Source: an uncultured Lachnoanaerobaculum sp.
GTDB taxonomy: Bacteria; Bacillota; Clostridia; Lachnospirales; Lachnospiraceae
Length of the DNA: 64,000 bases
Assembly: GCF_938015485.1 (NCBI RefSeq)
Contig: NZ_CALLVU010000035.1
Location: 4,925 to 68,924 of the forward strand
Direction of reading: 5' to 3'
Program-made: the position numbers and the translations under genes
Notes under the pieces: generated by a model
What the model saw: only the letters and a program-made list of their open reading frames with translations
Databases searched by the model: none
What the model was told of the DNA's origin: nothing
Shown: positions 26,107-36,000 of the stretch, in pieces
Numbering within the stretch: position 1 is the stretch's first letter
Layout: every line of letters starts with the position of its first letter

Positions 26107-26437
26107 TATATAATTTCTTGTTCTGTTTATAGGTGTTCTCCTTTCATTATAGATTTTATGATCTGCCTCTATGGCATATGAGCCGGTATCACATTATTAA
26201 ATATAGTAGGCGAAAAATATTTAACAACACATTATTATACTTTGTATCTTTATATAATTCTATTACTTTTAGCTTAAATCATAAAATTTCATAATAATTA
26301 CAACACAATAATAGGAGTCCTTCCTTATTTTGTTATTATATATAAAATATCAGCATATACTTTCATAAAGCAAAAATAAAAAGGTATGTAAGCCGTCCCT
26401 ACATACCTTTTACATTATTTATATCTCTTTTATAAGT
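26107..26437. other. 331-base intergenic stretch: leader of the giant MucBP gene and luxS end
   Basis: Minus-strand leader of the MucBP gene: GGAG at 26138-26141, and farther up an A/T-rich TATAAT-like element without a good partner -35 box. The rest is A/T-rich with no gene and no riboswitch I recognise. The luxS terminator occupies its left-hand neighbour position near 26378-26412. Confidence 0.5.
26366..26412 (-). terminator. terminator after luxS
   Basis: Stem formed by AAAAGGTATGTA and its complement (within 26378-26412), followed by T-rich sequence on the minus strand. It ends the metal-efflux/luxS operon. Confidence 0.8.
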
Positions 26438-26917
26438 CTATTCGGGATATACCAATCTGTCCTCTTTGATATCTTTCAGCACCTTGTTAAGGTACTTTTC
26501 GGCCACATACTTTGCCATAGGCAGATTGATATCAAGGTAATTGCCGCAGTCCTTTGCACAGGCTCCCGGTACTTCACCTTCAAAGTCTTTGATAAATGTA
26601 AACATCTCCTTAAGAAGTGAAACGATGTCCTTGGACTCGTAATCTCCGTTTAAGAGCAGATAAAAACCTGTCCTGCATCCCATCGGACCGAAGTAGAGTA
26701 TATTTCCTCCCCATTCCTTATGATTTCTAAGGAATGTGGCTCCAAGATGCTCTATTGCATGAAGCTCGGCAGTATTGATAACCGGCTCAAAGTTCGGTCT
26801 TGTCATTCTTATGTCAAATGTCGTAACAACTCTGTCTCCTACCATATCTTTTCTTGAAACATATACACCCGGCAAAAGCCTTAAGTGGTCTATTGTAAAA
26901 CTTGTAATCTTCTCCAT
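26438..26917 (-). CDS. luxS: S-ribosylhomocysteine lyase (AI-2 synthase)
   Basis: A 159-residue metalloenzyme that splits S-ribosylhomocysteine into homocysteine and DPD, the precursor of the signal AI-2. Metal ligands are His53 and His57 in ELHAIEHLGAT and Cys124 in CAKDCGNY; Glu56 and Cys81 (MGCRTGFY) are the other active-site residues. Length is normal. Its start is only 12 bases after the P-type ATPase stop, with GGAGATTAT before the ATG, so it is the last gene of the ArsR-controlled metal operon. Confidence 0.97.
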   Translation of the reverse strand: MEKITSFTIDHLRLLPGVYVSRKDMVGDRVVTTFDIRMTRPNFEPVINTAELHAIEHLGATFLRNHKEWGGNILYFGPMGCRTGFYLLLNGDYESKDIVSLLKEMFTFIKDFEGEVPGACAKDCGNYLDINLPMAKYVAEKYLNKVLKDIKEDRLVYPE

Positions 26918-26929
26918 ATAATCTCCAAA

Positions 26930-28813
26930 CTATATATTTTCAACCTGTAGATTTCTCATTGCATTTATTATGCAAAGTACGGTAACTCCCACATCTGCGA
27001 ATACCGCTTCCCACATAGTACCAAAACCTATGGCTGCAAGCAATAAGAAAATTACCTTTACGCCTATTGCAAATACGATATTTTGCTTTGCAATACTCAT
27101 TGTTCTCTTGGCTACCTTGATACCTCTTACTATATTGTCGAGGTTGTCATCCATTATTACCACATCTGCAGCCTCTATAGCCGCATCGGAACCTATACCG
27201 CCCATGGCAATACCTACATCAGCTCTTGCAAGTACGGGAGCATCATTGATACCGTCGCCCACATAGGCAAGAGTATTCTTTTCTGCAAGTATCTCTTCAA
27301 GCTTGTCCACCTTATCCTGTGGCAAAAGCTGTGCATATGCATAGTCAAGCCCTACTTCTCTTGCTACGATATCTGCAACTTCTTTTGTATCTCCGGTAAG
27401 CATAACATTCTTTTGTATACCTATACTTTTAAGTGCGGCAAGACTTTCCTTGGCACTCTCTTTTATTCTGTCGTTGATCACTATGGTTCCGAGGAACACA
27501 TTGTTCTTAGCCACATATACTATAGTTCCGAAGTCGTCACATTTTTCAAAGTCGATGTTGTTTGAACTCATAAGCTTGTCGTTTCCTACAAGCACAGTTT
27601 CACCGTCCACCTTTATGCTGATACCTTGACCTGCAACCTCAGTTAAATCACTGAGTCTTTCAGAGAGATTGCCGCTGCCGCTCTCCTCTTTAAGCTCCTC
27701 ATAAGCTTTTTTGATTGAAACCGCTATAGGATGTGATGAATATTCCTCAGCCAATGCCGCATTTTCAAGTAATTCCGTATCCGATACATTGTTCGGATAA
27801 ATCTTTACCACCTCAAACACTCCTGCTGTAAGAGTACCTGTCTTGTCAAACACAAAGGTCTTTACATCGGATAAAAGTTCAAGATAATTGCTTCCCTTTA
27901 TCAGTACACCTATCTTTGATGACGCACCGATTCCGCTGAAGAAGCTGAGCGGTATTGCTATAACAAAGGCACATGGACAGGAAACAACCAAAAATGTCAA
28001 GGCTCTGTAAATCCAAGTGGTAAATCCTGTATTAGGGAATATAAAAGGCGGAATAATTGCAAGCGCCAATGCCGCAAAAACCACTATCGGAGTATATACA
28101 CCTGCAAACTTTGATATGAAGTTCTCAGTCTTTGACTTCTTTGCCGCAGCATTCTCCACAAGATCAAGTATCTTACTTGCGGTAGACTCACTAAACTCCT
28201 TTGTAACCTCAAGACTTAACAGTCCGTCCTTATTTATACTTCCGCTGTATACATGGTCGCCTACATTCACACTTCTCGGAACCGACTCACCTGTAAGCGC
28301 GGAGGTATCAAGCATAGCCTTTCCTGAAACCACGATACCGTCAAGCGGGATTATCTCTCCGGCCTTTATCTGTATCTTAGCCCCGATCTCCACATCATAC
28401 GGATCTACAGTTTCCACGCTGCCGTCTTCTTTTATAAGATTGGCATAGTCCGGTCTGATATCCATCATATCGGATATTGACTTTCTGGATTTGTTGACTG
28501 CAAGTGACTGTAAGAACTCACCCACCATATAAAACAGCATAACACCTACCGCCTCAGGGTACTCACCTATTATGATGGCACCAACAGTGGCAATAGTCAT
28601 AAGGAAGTTTTCATCAAAGACCTTTCCCCTTTTTATGTTGGAAAACGCCTTCAACAAAACATCTTTTCCTACGATTATATATGCGACTATAAATACTGCA
28701 AAGCTGACCCAATTTGAATATTGAAAGCCAAGCTTTGAAATTATGATTGCAATGATATAGAACACCGCAGCCACAATTATTTTCCTTAACATCTTCTTTT
28801 GCTTATCGTTCAT
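26930..28813 (-). CDS. Zn/Cd/Pb-exporting P1B-type ATPase
   Basis: A 627-residue heavy-metal pump. Visible motifs are TGES in the actuator domain, CPCAFVIAIP in the transport helix, the phosphorylation site DKTGTLT, a SSHP nucleotide-site His-Pro, and GDGINDAPVLA. The Lys in helix 7 (IGVKVIF) and the Asp in helix 8 (FADVGVT) mark the P1B-2 subgroup (Zn2+, Cd2+, Pb2+). It lacks an N-terminal metal-binding domain; a separate HMA protein is encoded immediately upstream. It exports metal across the cytoplasmic membrane. Operon order is repressor, HMA chaperone, pump, luxS. Confidence 0.94.
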   Translation of the reverse strand: MNDKQKKMLRKIIVAAVFYIIAIIISKLGFQYSNWVSFAVFIVAYIIVGKDVLLKAFSNIKRGKVFDENFLMTIATVGAIIIGEYPEAVGVMLFYMVGEFLQSLAVNKSRKSISDMMDIRPDYANLIKEDGSVETVDPYDVEIGAKIQIKAGEIIPLDGIVVSGKAMLDTSALTGESVPRSVNVGDHVYSGSINKDGLLSLEVTKEFSESTASKILDLVENAAAKKSKTENFISKFAGVYTPIVVFAALALAIIPPFIFPNTGFTTWIYRALTFLVVSCPCAFVIAIPLSFFSGIGASSKIGVLIKGSNYLELLSDVKTFVFDKTGTLTAGVFEVVKIYPNNVSDTELLENAALAEEYSSHPIAVSIKKAYEELKEESGSGNLSERLSDLTEVAGQGISIKVDGETVLVGNDKLMSSNNIDFEKCDDFGTIVYVAKNNVFLGTIVINDRIKESAKESLAALKSIGIQKNVMLTGDTKEVADIVAREVGLDYAYAQLLPQDKVDKLEEILAEKNTLAYVGDGINDAPVLARADVGIAMGGIGSDAAIEAADVVIMDDNLDNIVRGIKVAKRTMSIAKQNIVFAIGVKVIFLLLAAIGFGTMWEAVFADVGVTVLCIINAMRNLQVENI

Positions 28814-28837
28814 AATACCCTTCTATATGATTAAGCT

Positions 28838-29059
28838 TTATGCTCTCTTTACTTCTACATCAGGTTGTTCAACCTTTATTATCTCCATAGCCTTATCAAT
28901 GATTTCATTCATCTTCTCAGCCTCGGCTTCCAATGTGCACTTTAATGTCATGAAGTTGATATTTGCACTTGTAATACCCTCAATGGCCGCAAGCTTTCTC
29001 TCAAGCTTTGCCGCACAGTCTGCACAATCTAAACCTTCCAACTTATAAACTCTTTTCAT
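28838..29059 (-). CDS. HMA-domain metal chaperone
   Basis: A 73-residue soluble protein consisting of one heavy-metal-associated fold. The metal site is Cys12-Ala-Asp-Cys15 in GLDCADCAAK. It probably replaces the N-terminal HMA domain that the neighbouring pump lacks, delivering metal to it. Its start overlaps the repressor stop by four bases. Confidence 0.88.
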   Translation of the reverse strand: MKRVYKLEGLDCADCAAKLERKLAAIEGITSANINFMTLKCTLEAEAEKMNEIIDKAMEIIKVEQPDVEVKRA

Positions 29060-29412
29060 TTTCTTTCTCCTTTTTGATGTTCTTTACATATATGAGTTAC
29101 ATGTATGATACCTGTTTCAAATATCTCTTTTACATGTTCATCATCCAATGAATAGTATACTTCTTTACCTTCTCTTCTGGCTCTTACCAACTTGGCTTCT
29201 TTTAATGTACTAAGCTGATGTGATACCGCCGACTTTGTCATACCCAATACTTCACAAATATCCAGTACACAAAGTTCGTGTACATTCAATGACCAAAGTA
29301 TCTTTATCCTTGTGGGATCTCCAAATACCTTAAACAGCTTTGAAAGTGATTCAATTATCTCAGAGTCAAGCATATCGGTTTTTGCCTTACCTACCGCTTC
29401 TTCTCTATCCAA
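29056..29412 (-). CDS. ArsR/SmtB-family metal-sensing repressor
   Basis: A 118-residue winged-helix repressor. The recognition helix is in MTKSAVSHQLSTL. The alpha-5 metal site is complete: Asp91, His93, His104 and His107, spaced exactly as in zinc sensors of the CzrA/SmtB type. The alpha-3 motif ELCVLD has only one Cys (CadC has ELCVCD), so zinc-type sensing is more likely than a thiolate Cd/Pb site. The start is TTG at 29412 with GGAG nine bases upstream. It should bind the twin operators in its own promoter and release them on metal binding. Confidence 0.92.
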   Translation of the reverse strand: MDREEAVGKAKTDMLDSEIIESLSKLFKVFGDPTRIKILWSLNVHELCVLDICEVLGMTKSAVSHQLSTLKEAKLVRARREGKEVYYSLDDEHVKEIFETGIIHVTHICKEHQKGERK

Positions 29413-29436
29413 ACTTTATACTCCTTTACCTCCTTT

Positions 29437-29456
29437 AGTTGAATATATACTCAACT
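29437..29456 (-). promoter_or_regulatory. ArsR operator 1
   Basis: A 20-base inverted repeat with arms AGTTGA and TCAACT, lying downstream of the -10 box and just before the ribosome site. Confidence 0.7.
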
Positions 29457-29467
29457 GTTATATCACT

Positions 29468-29497
29468 ATTATAGTTGAATATATGCTCAACTGTCAA
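29468..29497 (-). promoter_or_regulatory. promoter of the metal-efflux/luxS operon
   Basis: TTGACA (29492-29497), 18-base spacer, TATAAT (29468-29473) on the minus strand. The spacer is almost fully covered by operator 2, so repressor and polymerase would compete directly. Confidence 0.82.
29473..29492 (-). promoter_or_regulatory. ArsR operator 2
   Basis: Second copy of the same inverted repeat (AGTTGA, eight bases, TCAACT), between the -35 and -10 boxes. The two copies start 36 bases apart, a little over three helical turns, so both could face the same side. Confidence 0.75.
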
Positions 29498-29507
29498 GAG
29501 GAATTTA

Positions 29508-29567
29508 AAAATTCCCAAAAATATAGGCCTTTATTAAGAACCTGAATCCTGAAATAAAAACCTATAT
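29508..29567 (-). terminator. terminator after trpS
   Basis: A long stem of about 15 bp (outer arms ATATAGG with CCTATAT at 29521-29527 and 29561-29567; the inner part is A/U with G-U pairs), then TTTTTGGGAATTTTT on the minus strand. Confidence 0.7.
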
Positions 29568-29576
29568 ATTTTAATA

Positions 29577-30662
29577 TTACTTTGAGAATCTCTCAGCCTG
29601 TGACCTTATAAGCTCCACATCGTCAAAGTAGTTTATTCTCATAGCCGCCTTAACCTCTGCAAGTGTATTTGCGGCTTCGTTTCTTGCTATTTCACAGTTT
29701 TTCTTTAACATCTCATAGATAGCCGGAATATCCTTCTCAAACTCGGCTCTCTTTGCTCTGATAGGTGCCAAAGTATCTTCCATGACGTTTGCTAAAAACT
29801 TCTTTACCTTCATATCTCCAAGGCCGCCACGAGTATAATGCTCTTTTAACTCATCAAGTGACTTATACTCAGGTAGAAACTTCTCAAAATCCTCAGGCTT
29901 TGAGAAAGCTTCAAGATATGTAAATACGGTATTTCCTTCAAGATGTCCCGGATCGCTTACCTTAATATGAAGCGGATCCGTATACATGGTCTTTATAGCT
30001 GCGGCTACAGTTTTTTCGTCGTCAGACAGATAGATACAGTTACCGAGCGACTTACTCATCTTTGCCTTGCCGTCCGTACCCGGAAGTCTTTTCGCCGCTT
30101 CCTCACTTGGAATAAGTGCTTCAGGCTCAACCAAAGTATCACCGTACACCGAATTGAACTTTCTTACTATCTCTCTGGTCTGCTCAATCATAGGCAGCTG
30201 GTCTTCACCTACAGGCACTGTTGTAGCCTTAAAAGCTGTGATATCAGATGCCTGTGATATAGGATATGTGAAGAATCCTACCGGTATACTGTTTTCAAAA
30301 TTTCTAAGTCCGATCTCGGCCTTAACTGTAGGATTTCTTTGAAGTCTTGAAACCGTAACAAGGTTCATATAGTAGAAGCTCAGCTCTGTAAGCTCAGGCA
30401 CCATTGACTGTATAAATATGGTTGACTTTTCAGGGTCAAGTCCGCAAGCCAGATAGTCAAGTACCACCTCTATAATATTCTGTCTTACCTTCTCAGGGTT
30501 CTCCATATTATCGGTAAGCGCCTGTGCATCCGCCACCATTATAAAAATCTTTTTGAACTCACCCGAATTTTGGAGTTCAACTCTTCTTTTCAAAGAACCT
30601 ATGTAATGTCCCACATGTAGCTTGCCTGTAGGACGGTCTCCTGTAAGTATTATCTTATCCAT
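29577..30662 (-). CDS. trpS: tryptophanyl-tRNA synthetase
   Basis: A 361-residue class I aminoacyl-tRNA synthetase. The ATP-binding signatures are present: GKLHVGHYIGS (HIGH motif) near residue 15 and AKMSKSLGN (KMSKS). The family order of Rossmann domain and helical C-terminus is normal. Its start overlaps the preceding O-antigen-ligase-like gene by eight bases, and it is last in the dnaX operon line. No T-box leader was seen. Confidence 0.96.
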   Translation of the reverse strand: MDKIILTGDRPTGKLHVGHYIGSLKRRVELQNSGEFKKIFIMVADAQALTDNMENPEKVRQNIIEVVLDYLACGLDPEKSTIFIQSMVPELTELSFYYMNLVTVSRLQRNPTVKAEIGLRNFENSIPVGFFTYPISQASDITAFKATTVPVGEDQLPMIEQTREIVRKFNSVYGDTLVEPEALIPSEEAAKRLPGTDGKAKMSKSLGNCIYLSDDEKTVAAAIKTMYTDPLHIKVSDPGHLEGNTVFTYLEAFSKPEDFEKFLPEYKSLDELKEHYTRGGLGDMKVKKFLANVMEDTLAPIRAKRAEFEKDIPAIYEMLKKNCEIARNEAANTLAEVKAAMRINYFDDVELIRSQAERFSK

Positions 30663-32301
30663 TTTTTATATCTCCTTTATCTCTAAGTAATGCCACCGTC
30701 AATCCGAAAAATATCCACAAAAGCGGTGTCACTACAGGTAAATTCAGGTTTACAACAGCCTGAGTCGCATAGCATATAACCGCTATGGCACATGCATACA
30801 GATACGGTAATGAAGAAGAATCTCTCAAATCCATTACCTTGGTTCTAAGCGCCTTCACACTCGGCATTATAAGTCCCAATATATATGCAACAGTTGCTAT
30901 AGGTCCGAGTGTAAATAAAAACTGTATATACTCATTGTGAGTTGCATCAAAAATCTGGTCTGTAACCGCCTGCATCTCGTCATACCTAAGCAGACCGATA
31001 TATATACCGAAGGTATCCGGACCGCTTCCTACAATCTTATGTAAAAGCGGGAACTTCATATACTCCTCAATGGCCGCTCTCCAAATATAACCTCTGAATG
31101 TACCCCATGAGTCGTTGAATACAAAGTAGTTCACAAGTGAACCGTATTTGGCAGTAGCCTCGGTTACATTTGAATTTATCTTTACCCCTAAGAATATAAG
31201 TCCCAAAAATACTATAACAAGTACGCCCAACCATAGATATCTGAGTGTCTTTAAAAGCGCTTCATCATCTTTAGTGTTTTTATTATTCTTATAAGCTACA
31301 AAGTACATTGCAATCACTGCTATAAGAAACAATACTATCAAAACATCCAAGTATTTGAAATTACTGATAAAATCATAAAGTCCTGAGATTCCAAGCACCT
31401 TGTCTGAGTATACAGTATTGATAAACTTTATTATTCTTATTCCGAGCAGGTAGGTAAATATTGTAAGTACAAATCTTCTTACTCCCTCCATACTTCTGAA
31501 AGCTACAAAAGGCATCAGTCCGAAGAATGCAGCCAATGTAAGATAACCGTTATCCGATGTACCCATTGCAAGTGCAATAAAGTTCATCAGCATTATCAAG
31601 TAGTAAAATAAAAGCTTGCCTATAGACTCACCGTTATTCTTACCGTTATCAAGAGGTGATGTGATAAACAAAGTTCCGGCTATCGCAATATAGAATGCCA
31701 AGACTGCCGTATATGTATTTATATTTCCGATTGTAGATGTAAATATCGGCCACTGCTTTGCATCTATATTCTCCTTAAAATGAAGTATATCCATATTGAA
31801 GTAATCAGTATATCCGAACAGACATATCGGAATACTTACCGCAAGAAAGACTGTAAAATATATCTTACTGAATGAGAAGAGTCTGCTTACTATAAAATAT
31901 ATGGCCACATACAGCGATATAAGAAAAAGTCCCGAGTATCTACCGTTTTCTCCCGTTACAGCCTGTCTTATAAACTGCCCTGCAAATAATGTGGACAGTA
32001 CAGTCATAAACATAAATACCGTTACGCATATATCCCATATGTCAAACTCTTCTTTAAACCAAGTCGAAAAGCCCTTTGAATTCAACTTATCAAAAAAGTT
32101 CTTAAATCCGCCACCAAAACCGCTTATCACTATCAGAGCAAGTATCATAAGCACAGTCAGTATCACTACAGTATAAAATTTCGTCTGTAATATATCGTAA
32201 TAAAAATTATTATAGATCAAAGGAAATATGGTAAACATGGCAAGCAGCCAAAGTCCAACTATAACATTTGATGAGTTAAGTAATTTTCTCTTAGAATTCA
32301 T
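30655..32301 (-). CDS. O-antigen ligase/polymerase-like membrane protein
   Basis: A 548-residue protein with about 12 or more membrane segments. A large outside loop with RAAIEEYMKFPLLHKIVGSGPDTFG followed by THNEYIQFLFTLGP is typical of the Wzy_C/O-antigen ligase family, whose members join or polymerise sugars at the outer face of the membrane. The ATG at 32301 is used because GGAGGTTAT precedes it. In Gram-positive bacteria the glycan made is usually a capsule or a wall polymer. No sugar-transferase cluster surrounds it, so the substrate cannot be said. Confidence 0.78.
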   Translation of the reverse strand: MNSKRKLLNSSNVIVGLWLLAMFTIFPLIYNNFYYDILQTKFYTVVILTVLMILALIVISGFGGGFKNFFDKLNSKGFSTWFKEEFDIWDICVTVFMFMTVLSTLFAGQFIRQAVTGENGRYSGLFLISLYVAIYFIVSRLFSFSKIYFTVFLAVSIPICLFGYTDYFNMDILHFKENIDAKQWPIFTSTIGNINTYTAVLAFYIAIAGTLFITSPLDNGKNNGESIGKLLFYYLIMLMNFIALAMGTSDNGYLTLAAFFGLMPFVAFRSMEGVRRFVLTIFTYLLGIRIIKFINTVYSDKVLGISGLYDFISNFKYLDVLIVLFLIAVIAMYFVAYKNNKNTKDDEALLKTLRYLWLGVLVIVFLGLIFLGVKINSNVTEATAKYGSLVNYFVFNDSWGTFRGYIWRAAIEEYMKFPLLHKIVGSGPDTFGIYIGLLRYDEMQAVTDQIFDATHNEYIQFLFTLGPIATVAYILGLIMPSVKALRTKVMDLRDSSSLPYLYACAIAVICYATQAVVNLNLPVVTPLLWIFFGLTVALLRDKGDIKNG

Positions 32302-32314
32302 ATAACCTCCACAT

Positions 32315-33007
32315 CTATAGCACAAGGAATACCGCTATAGGATTTAGTCTTGATAAAAATACCAAAAACGGACTGCACTCTATCATTGCCGAAAGGCCTG
32401 CACCAATCTTGGTAGTCGAAAATGCGATAATAAATATACAAACAAGCCAATATATTATCAGTCCTGTGGCAAATCCCGCTATTGCACCGAATATTTGATT
32501 GAGTCCACCAAGTACCGGCAGTCTCGTAAGAAGCTTATTCCCCTTAAAGAGTATGCCTAACACCAGCCACACAAATATGAACGAACCTACAAAACTTATT
32601 GCATTTACAGTCATCTGTGTGACATAGCTTGCTATATAGTCTGAAAATGTATACACACCCAGCTTTTCATAGAACTTTCTGTCATCATTTTCCTTCAAAA
32701 CGTCCTTTACCTTTGTAGGTACATTGAGCTTGTCTATTGCCATACTCCTGCCCATATCGGACTCCGTATCGCCCTGCATATTTTGAAGCCCTATCTTTTC
32801 ATAGATTGTAGTCAAAACGAATTGATTTATCTTAGTATTTTCCTGCAACTGATTTCTTATATACGGATTTACTACATTCAAAGCAATCACACTTGATAAC
32901 AGTGCCAAAAGGCCTATTGAAAGTTTCAACAGCCCTCTTTGGTATCCGCGCACTATCATAAGAAGTAAAAAGAAAAACACCGATACTTCCAAAAAACTAA
33001 AACACAT
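32315..33007 (-). CDS. CvpA-family membrane protein
   Basis: A 230-residue protein with four predicted membrane segments (two at the N-terminus, two after a polar loop). The family marks are the early GYQRGLLKLS and the late glycine-rich GLNQIFGAIAGFATGLIIYW. CvpA proteins are linked to colicin V export in E. coli and to envelope maintenance elsewhere; a precise role is not established. It begins at the last base of the upstream TPR gene's stop. Confidence 0.8.
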   Translation of the reverse strand: MCFSFLEVSVFFFLLLMIVRGYQRGLLKLSIGLLALLSSVIALNVVNPYIRNQLQENTKINQFVLTTIYEKIGLQNMQGDTESDMGRSMAIDKLNVPTKVKDVLKENDDRKFYEKLGVYTFSDYIASYVTQMTVNAISFVGSFIFVWLVLGILFKGNKLLTRLPVLGGLNQIFGAIAGFATGLIIYWLVCIFIIAFSTTKIGAGLSAMIECSPFLVFLSRLNPIAVFLVL

Positions 33008-36000
33008 TATATTTTGAAATGCTCCTCTCTAAGTATCAATCTGCCTTCTTTGTCATACTTAGGTTTGAATATCGATTTGAATATTCCGGCCTTTTCCGCC
33101 ATATCGGCAGCATGGTCAATTAAGCTTCTGGCATTTTTCTTATTTAGCGGTGTACCGTCCTCTTTCATATAGTCGGCTCTTTCTTCTATAGCTTCCATCG
33201 TCTTACCCTCAGGCACACATTCAATCTCTTTTATATAGTCGGAAGCATACAAAATGAATTCATTTAGTGCCATCGGCCTGCTGTCAGGTGTTATTATCTG
33301 TACTTCAGGTATAGACTCATCTGTATAGTCGACTTCTTTCTCATCCGCCTCTTTGTCAGGTGCATTTACCTTCTCACGCTTTACTGTGATATATTCTGCA
33401 GCGGGCTCTCTTACGACATTTACATTATCGGTATGAACTTCATATACAAAACTCTTTTTATCCTCATCTGCGTTATCGTCTTCCTGTTTCTTGCTGCTGC
33501 CGGGATTATACACCTTTATGGACTCTGATTCCTTCAACTCGGATATTTCAAAGTTTAAACTGTCATCTCCGTATATCTTTCTTATGATTTCTTCCACATT
33601 GTCAAAATCAGACTTCTTTGCAGGCTCCTTTTTCTTACTTTCCTCTACCTCAGTATTTGTATCTACAATTTCCTCGGTAGTGTTCTTAGGCTTTTCACTC
33701 TCTCTTTCCTTGATTACAATATTTGCAACTATGTTCTTTTTCTTTACAGGAACTTCTTCCTCTCTAAGAACAAGGCTCATACCGTAAAGCAGATCATTTG
33801 ATGCAAGCAGACTTTCTATTCCTTCTATAGTGTCTGAGAACACCACAGTCTCTTTGCCGTCTTTTATAAAGTCTATAAGTTCGGCAATTGTTCCCTCGTC
33901 AAGTTCTCCTGACTCCACTATGATAAGGTCCTTACCCTTTATCCTTTCATATGAGTTTTTCACTCCTCTGGAGTTGAGACTTAAGGCACCGATTTTTAAT
34001 ACGGAATGTTTTATCTTGGTAAGTGTGTTTACTTCCTTCAAAACTTCAATAGCATTTTCAAGTGCCTTCTGTGCCGTTATTCCCTCAACGACTATTGAAC
34101 CGGGCCTTCTCATCAAAAATTCCTTAGGTTCTCTTTGTTTCGGCGCTCTTGCCTTCATCACCTTACCATGTACCGACAAATCTGTTTCATTGTCATCAGG
34201 CGCTTCCTCTACACCCTCTTCAATAACTACAGTTTCATCCTCTTTAGGTTCTGCAATATTTTCCTTTACAACCCTTTTCACCTCTTTAGGCTCCGATTCG
34301 GCTAAGGGTTTCATTCCTTCTATTTTGGCGACAGGCTTATCCTGTGTCTTTACATCCTGTCTGTCTTCATCTACAACATTATCGTCCGCTTCTTCCACAG
34401 TGACGGTCTTAGGCTCTTCTACAATTTCGGTAATCTCAGGTTCTATAACTATTTCACTTGGAGTCTCTCCTCTTTTCACCTTGGTGACAAAAGTTCTCTC
34501 CTCCTTGGTGTAGTATACTTCTTCATCGTCAATCACTTCCATCTTGGATTCACTCTTTATGCTGCTTTGTACTACATCTTTTTGCTCTTTTCTCTGTGCA
34601 ATGACACCTGAAACTGTAGGAACTCCGGTCTCAACTTCCTCATCAAAATAGCTGTTTATCAAATCGTCATTGTCAAATATCGGAACTTTCTTTTCAGGCA
34701 CATAATTTTCTAAAACCTTTGTAGAAGCGGTCTGCGTAACGGTTATATTTTGCTGAGGTTCTTTATTCTCTTTTATCTCTGCGTCATTACCTTCGTGTAT
34801 ATCTTTCGTATCTTCTTTTGAAGCTTCATTTTCCTGATTGATACTGTTTAAAGTAGGCACATCTTCAAAGTCATCCTCATATTCAACTTTAGCTCTTTCC
34901 ATAGAGTCATTCATATTAGGATAAATCTTATCAAAAACCGGTTCATTTAAAGGCTGCTCAAAAGTCTTAGCTTCCGCCTCATCACTTATCATTATATTAG
35001 GCTCAATCTCCATATCCACATGTTCGGATCTGCTTATGTGAGTCTTAGGCAATCCCATACTGTCAAAGTGATTGCTTATTCTTGATTTTCTTCTTTCAGC
35101 CATAACAGGCGGAGCAACGAATCTGCTGTGCTTTACCCTCTCAACTTTCTCCATTCTGGCTCTGACTTCTTCATCTATCTCTTCCATTGATGAACCGTTT
35201 TTATTCCTGCTCATCTCGTCCAGATTGGCCTTTGCAATGGCTATACTTCTCTTTAACTCTAATTCAAATTCCGGGTTCACACTCTCCCCCTTAAATGTAG
35301 TCTCTGATATCCTGGTTTCATTTGCTCCTGTACTTCTCGGAAAAAGTTCCGTACTTATAGGAGCACTGTCACTTATATCCGTCTTTTCATTGCCAAGACT
35401 TATAGTGGTCTTTTTATTCTCCCTCGGCTTATATGCACTCATATCATCAAGATTCAGACTCGGATAATTTTCTCTGTCGCCACTTTCATATTTTTCCGCA
35501 AGAGTGTTGAGTCTTTCCTCGTAATATTCCTTATTTTCCACCATATCAAGCTGCTTTGAGCTTAGAGGACAACCTGTAGACTCCTTAAGTGCAGCTGCCT
35601 TATCTACATACTTACCGACACCGAAAAAAAGCATTATCTCATCACATGTCTTGATACAGTCTTCTATTCTGCCTGCCTTTGCATACAGCTGCGCAAGTTC
35701 AAACTTCCACTTCTCATCCGTTTTTTCAATATCGTTATACTTTTCAAGAATTCTTATCTTCTTGTCGATACCCTCACCCTTGGCATTTGCAATATGGTAT
35801 TCCATCAGATATTTTCTACTGTCTTGAGGTGATATCTCCGTATACTCCTTGTAGTATTCCTGTGCCTCGGAAATATCTCCCTCTTTTATTGCAAGCATTA
35901 CAAGTTTATATAAGACTCTCTTACCTACCGGTGCCCTGTCATAGGACAAAAGCAGTATTTCTCTGGCTTCCTTGTATTCATTATTTTTTTCATAGACCTT

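Noticed and set aside
26930..28813. Truncated P-type ATPase because no N-terminal HMA domain
   Set aside because: A separate HMA protein is encoded in the same operon and all core motifs are present.
33830..34513. A 227-codon plus-strand frame rich in Ser/Thr inside the TPR protein gene
   Set aside because: Antisense shadow of acidic codons in the minus-strand gene; no start signals.
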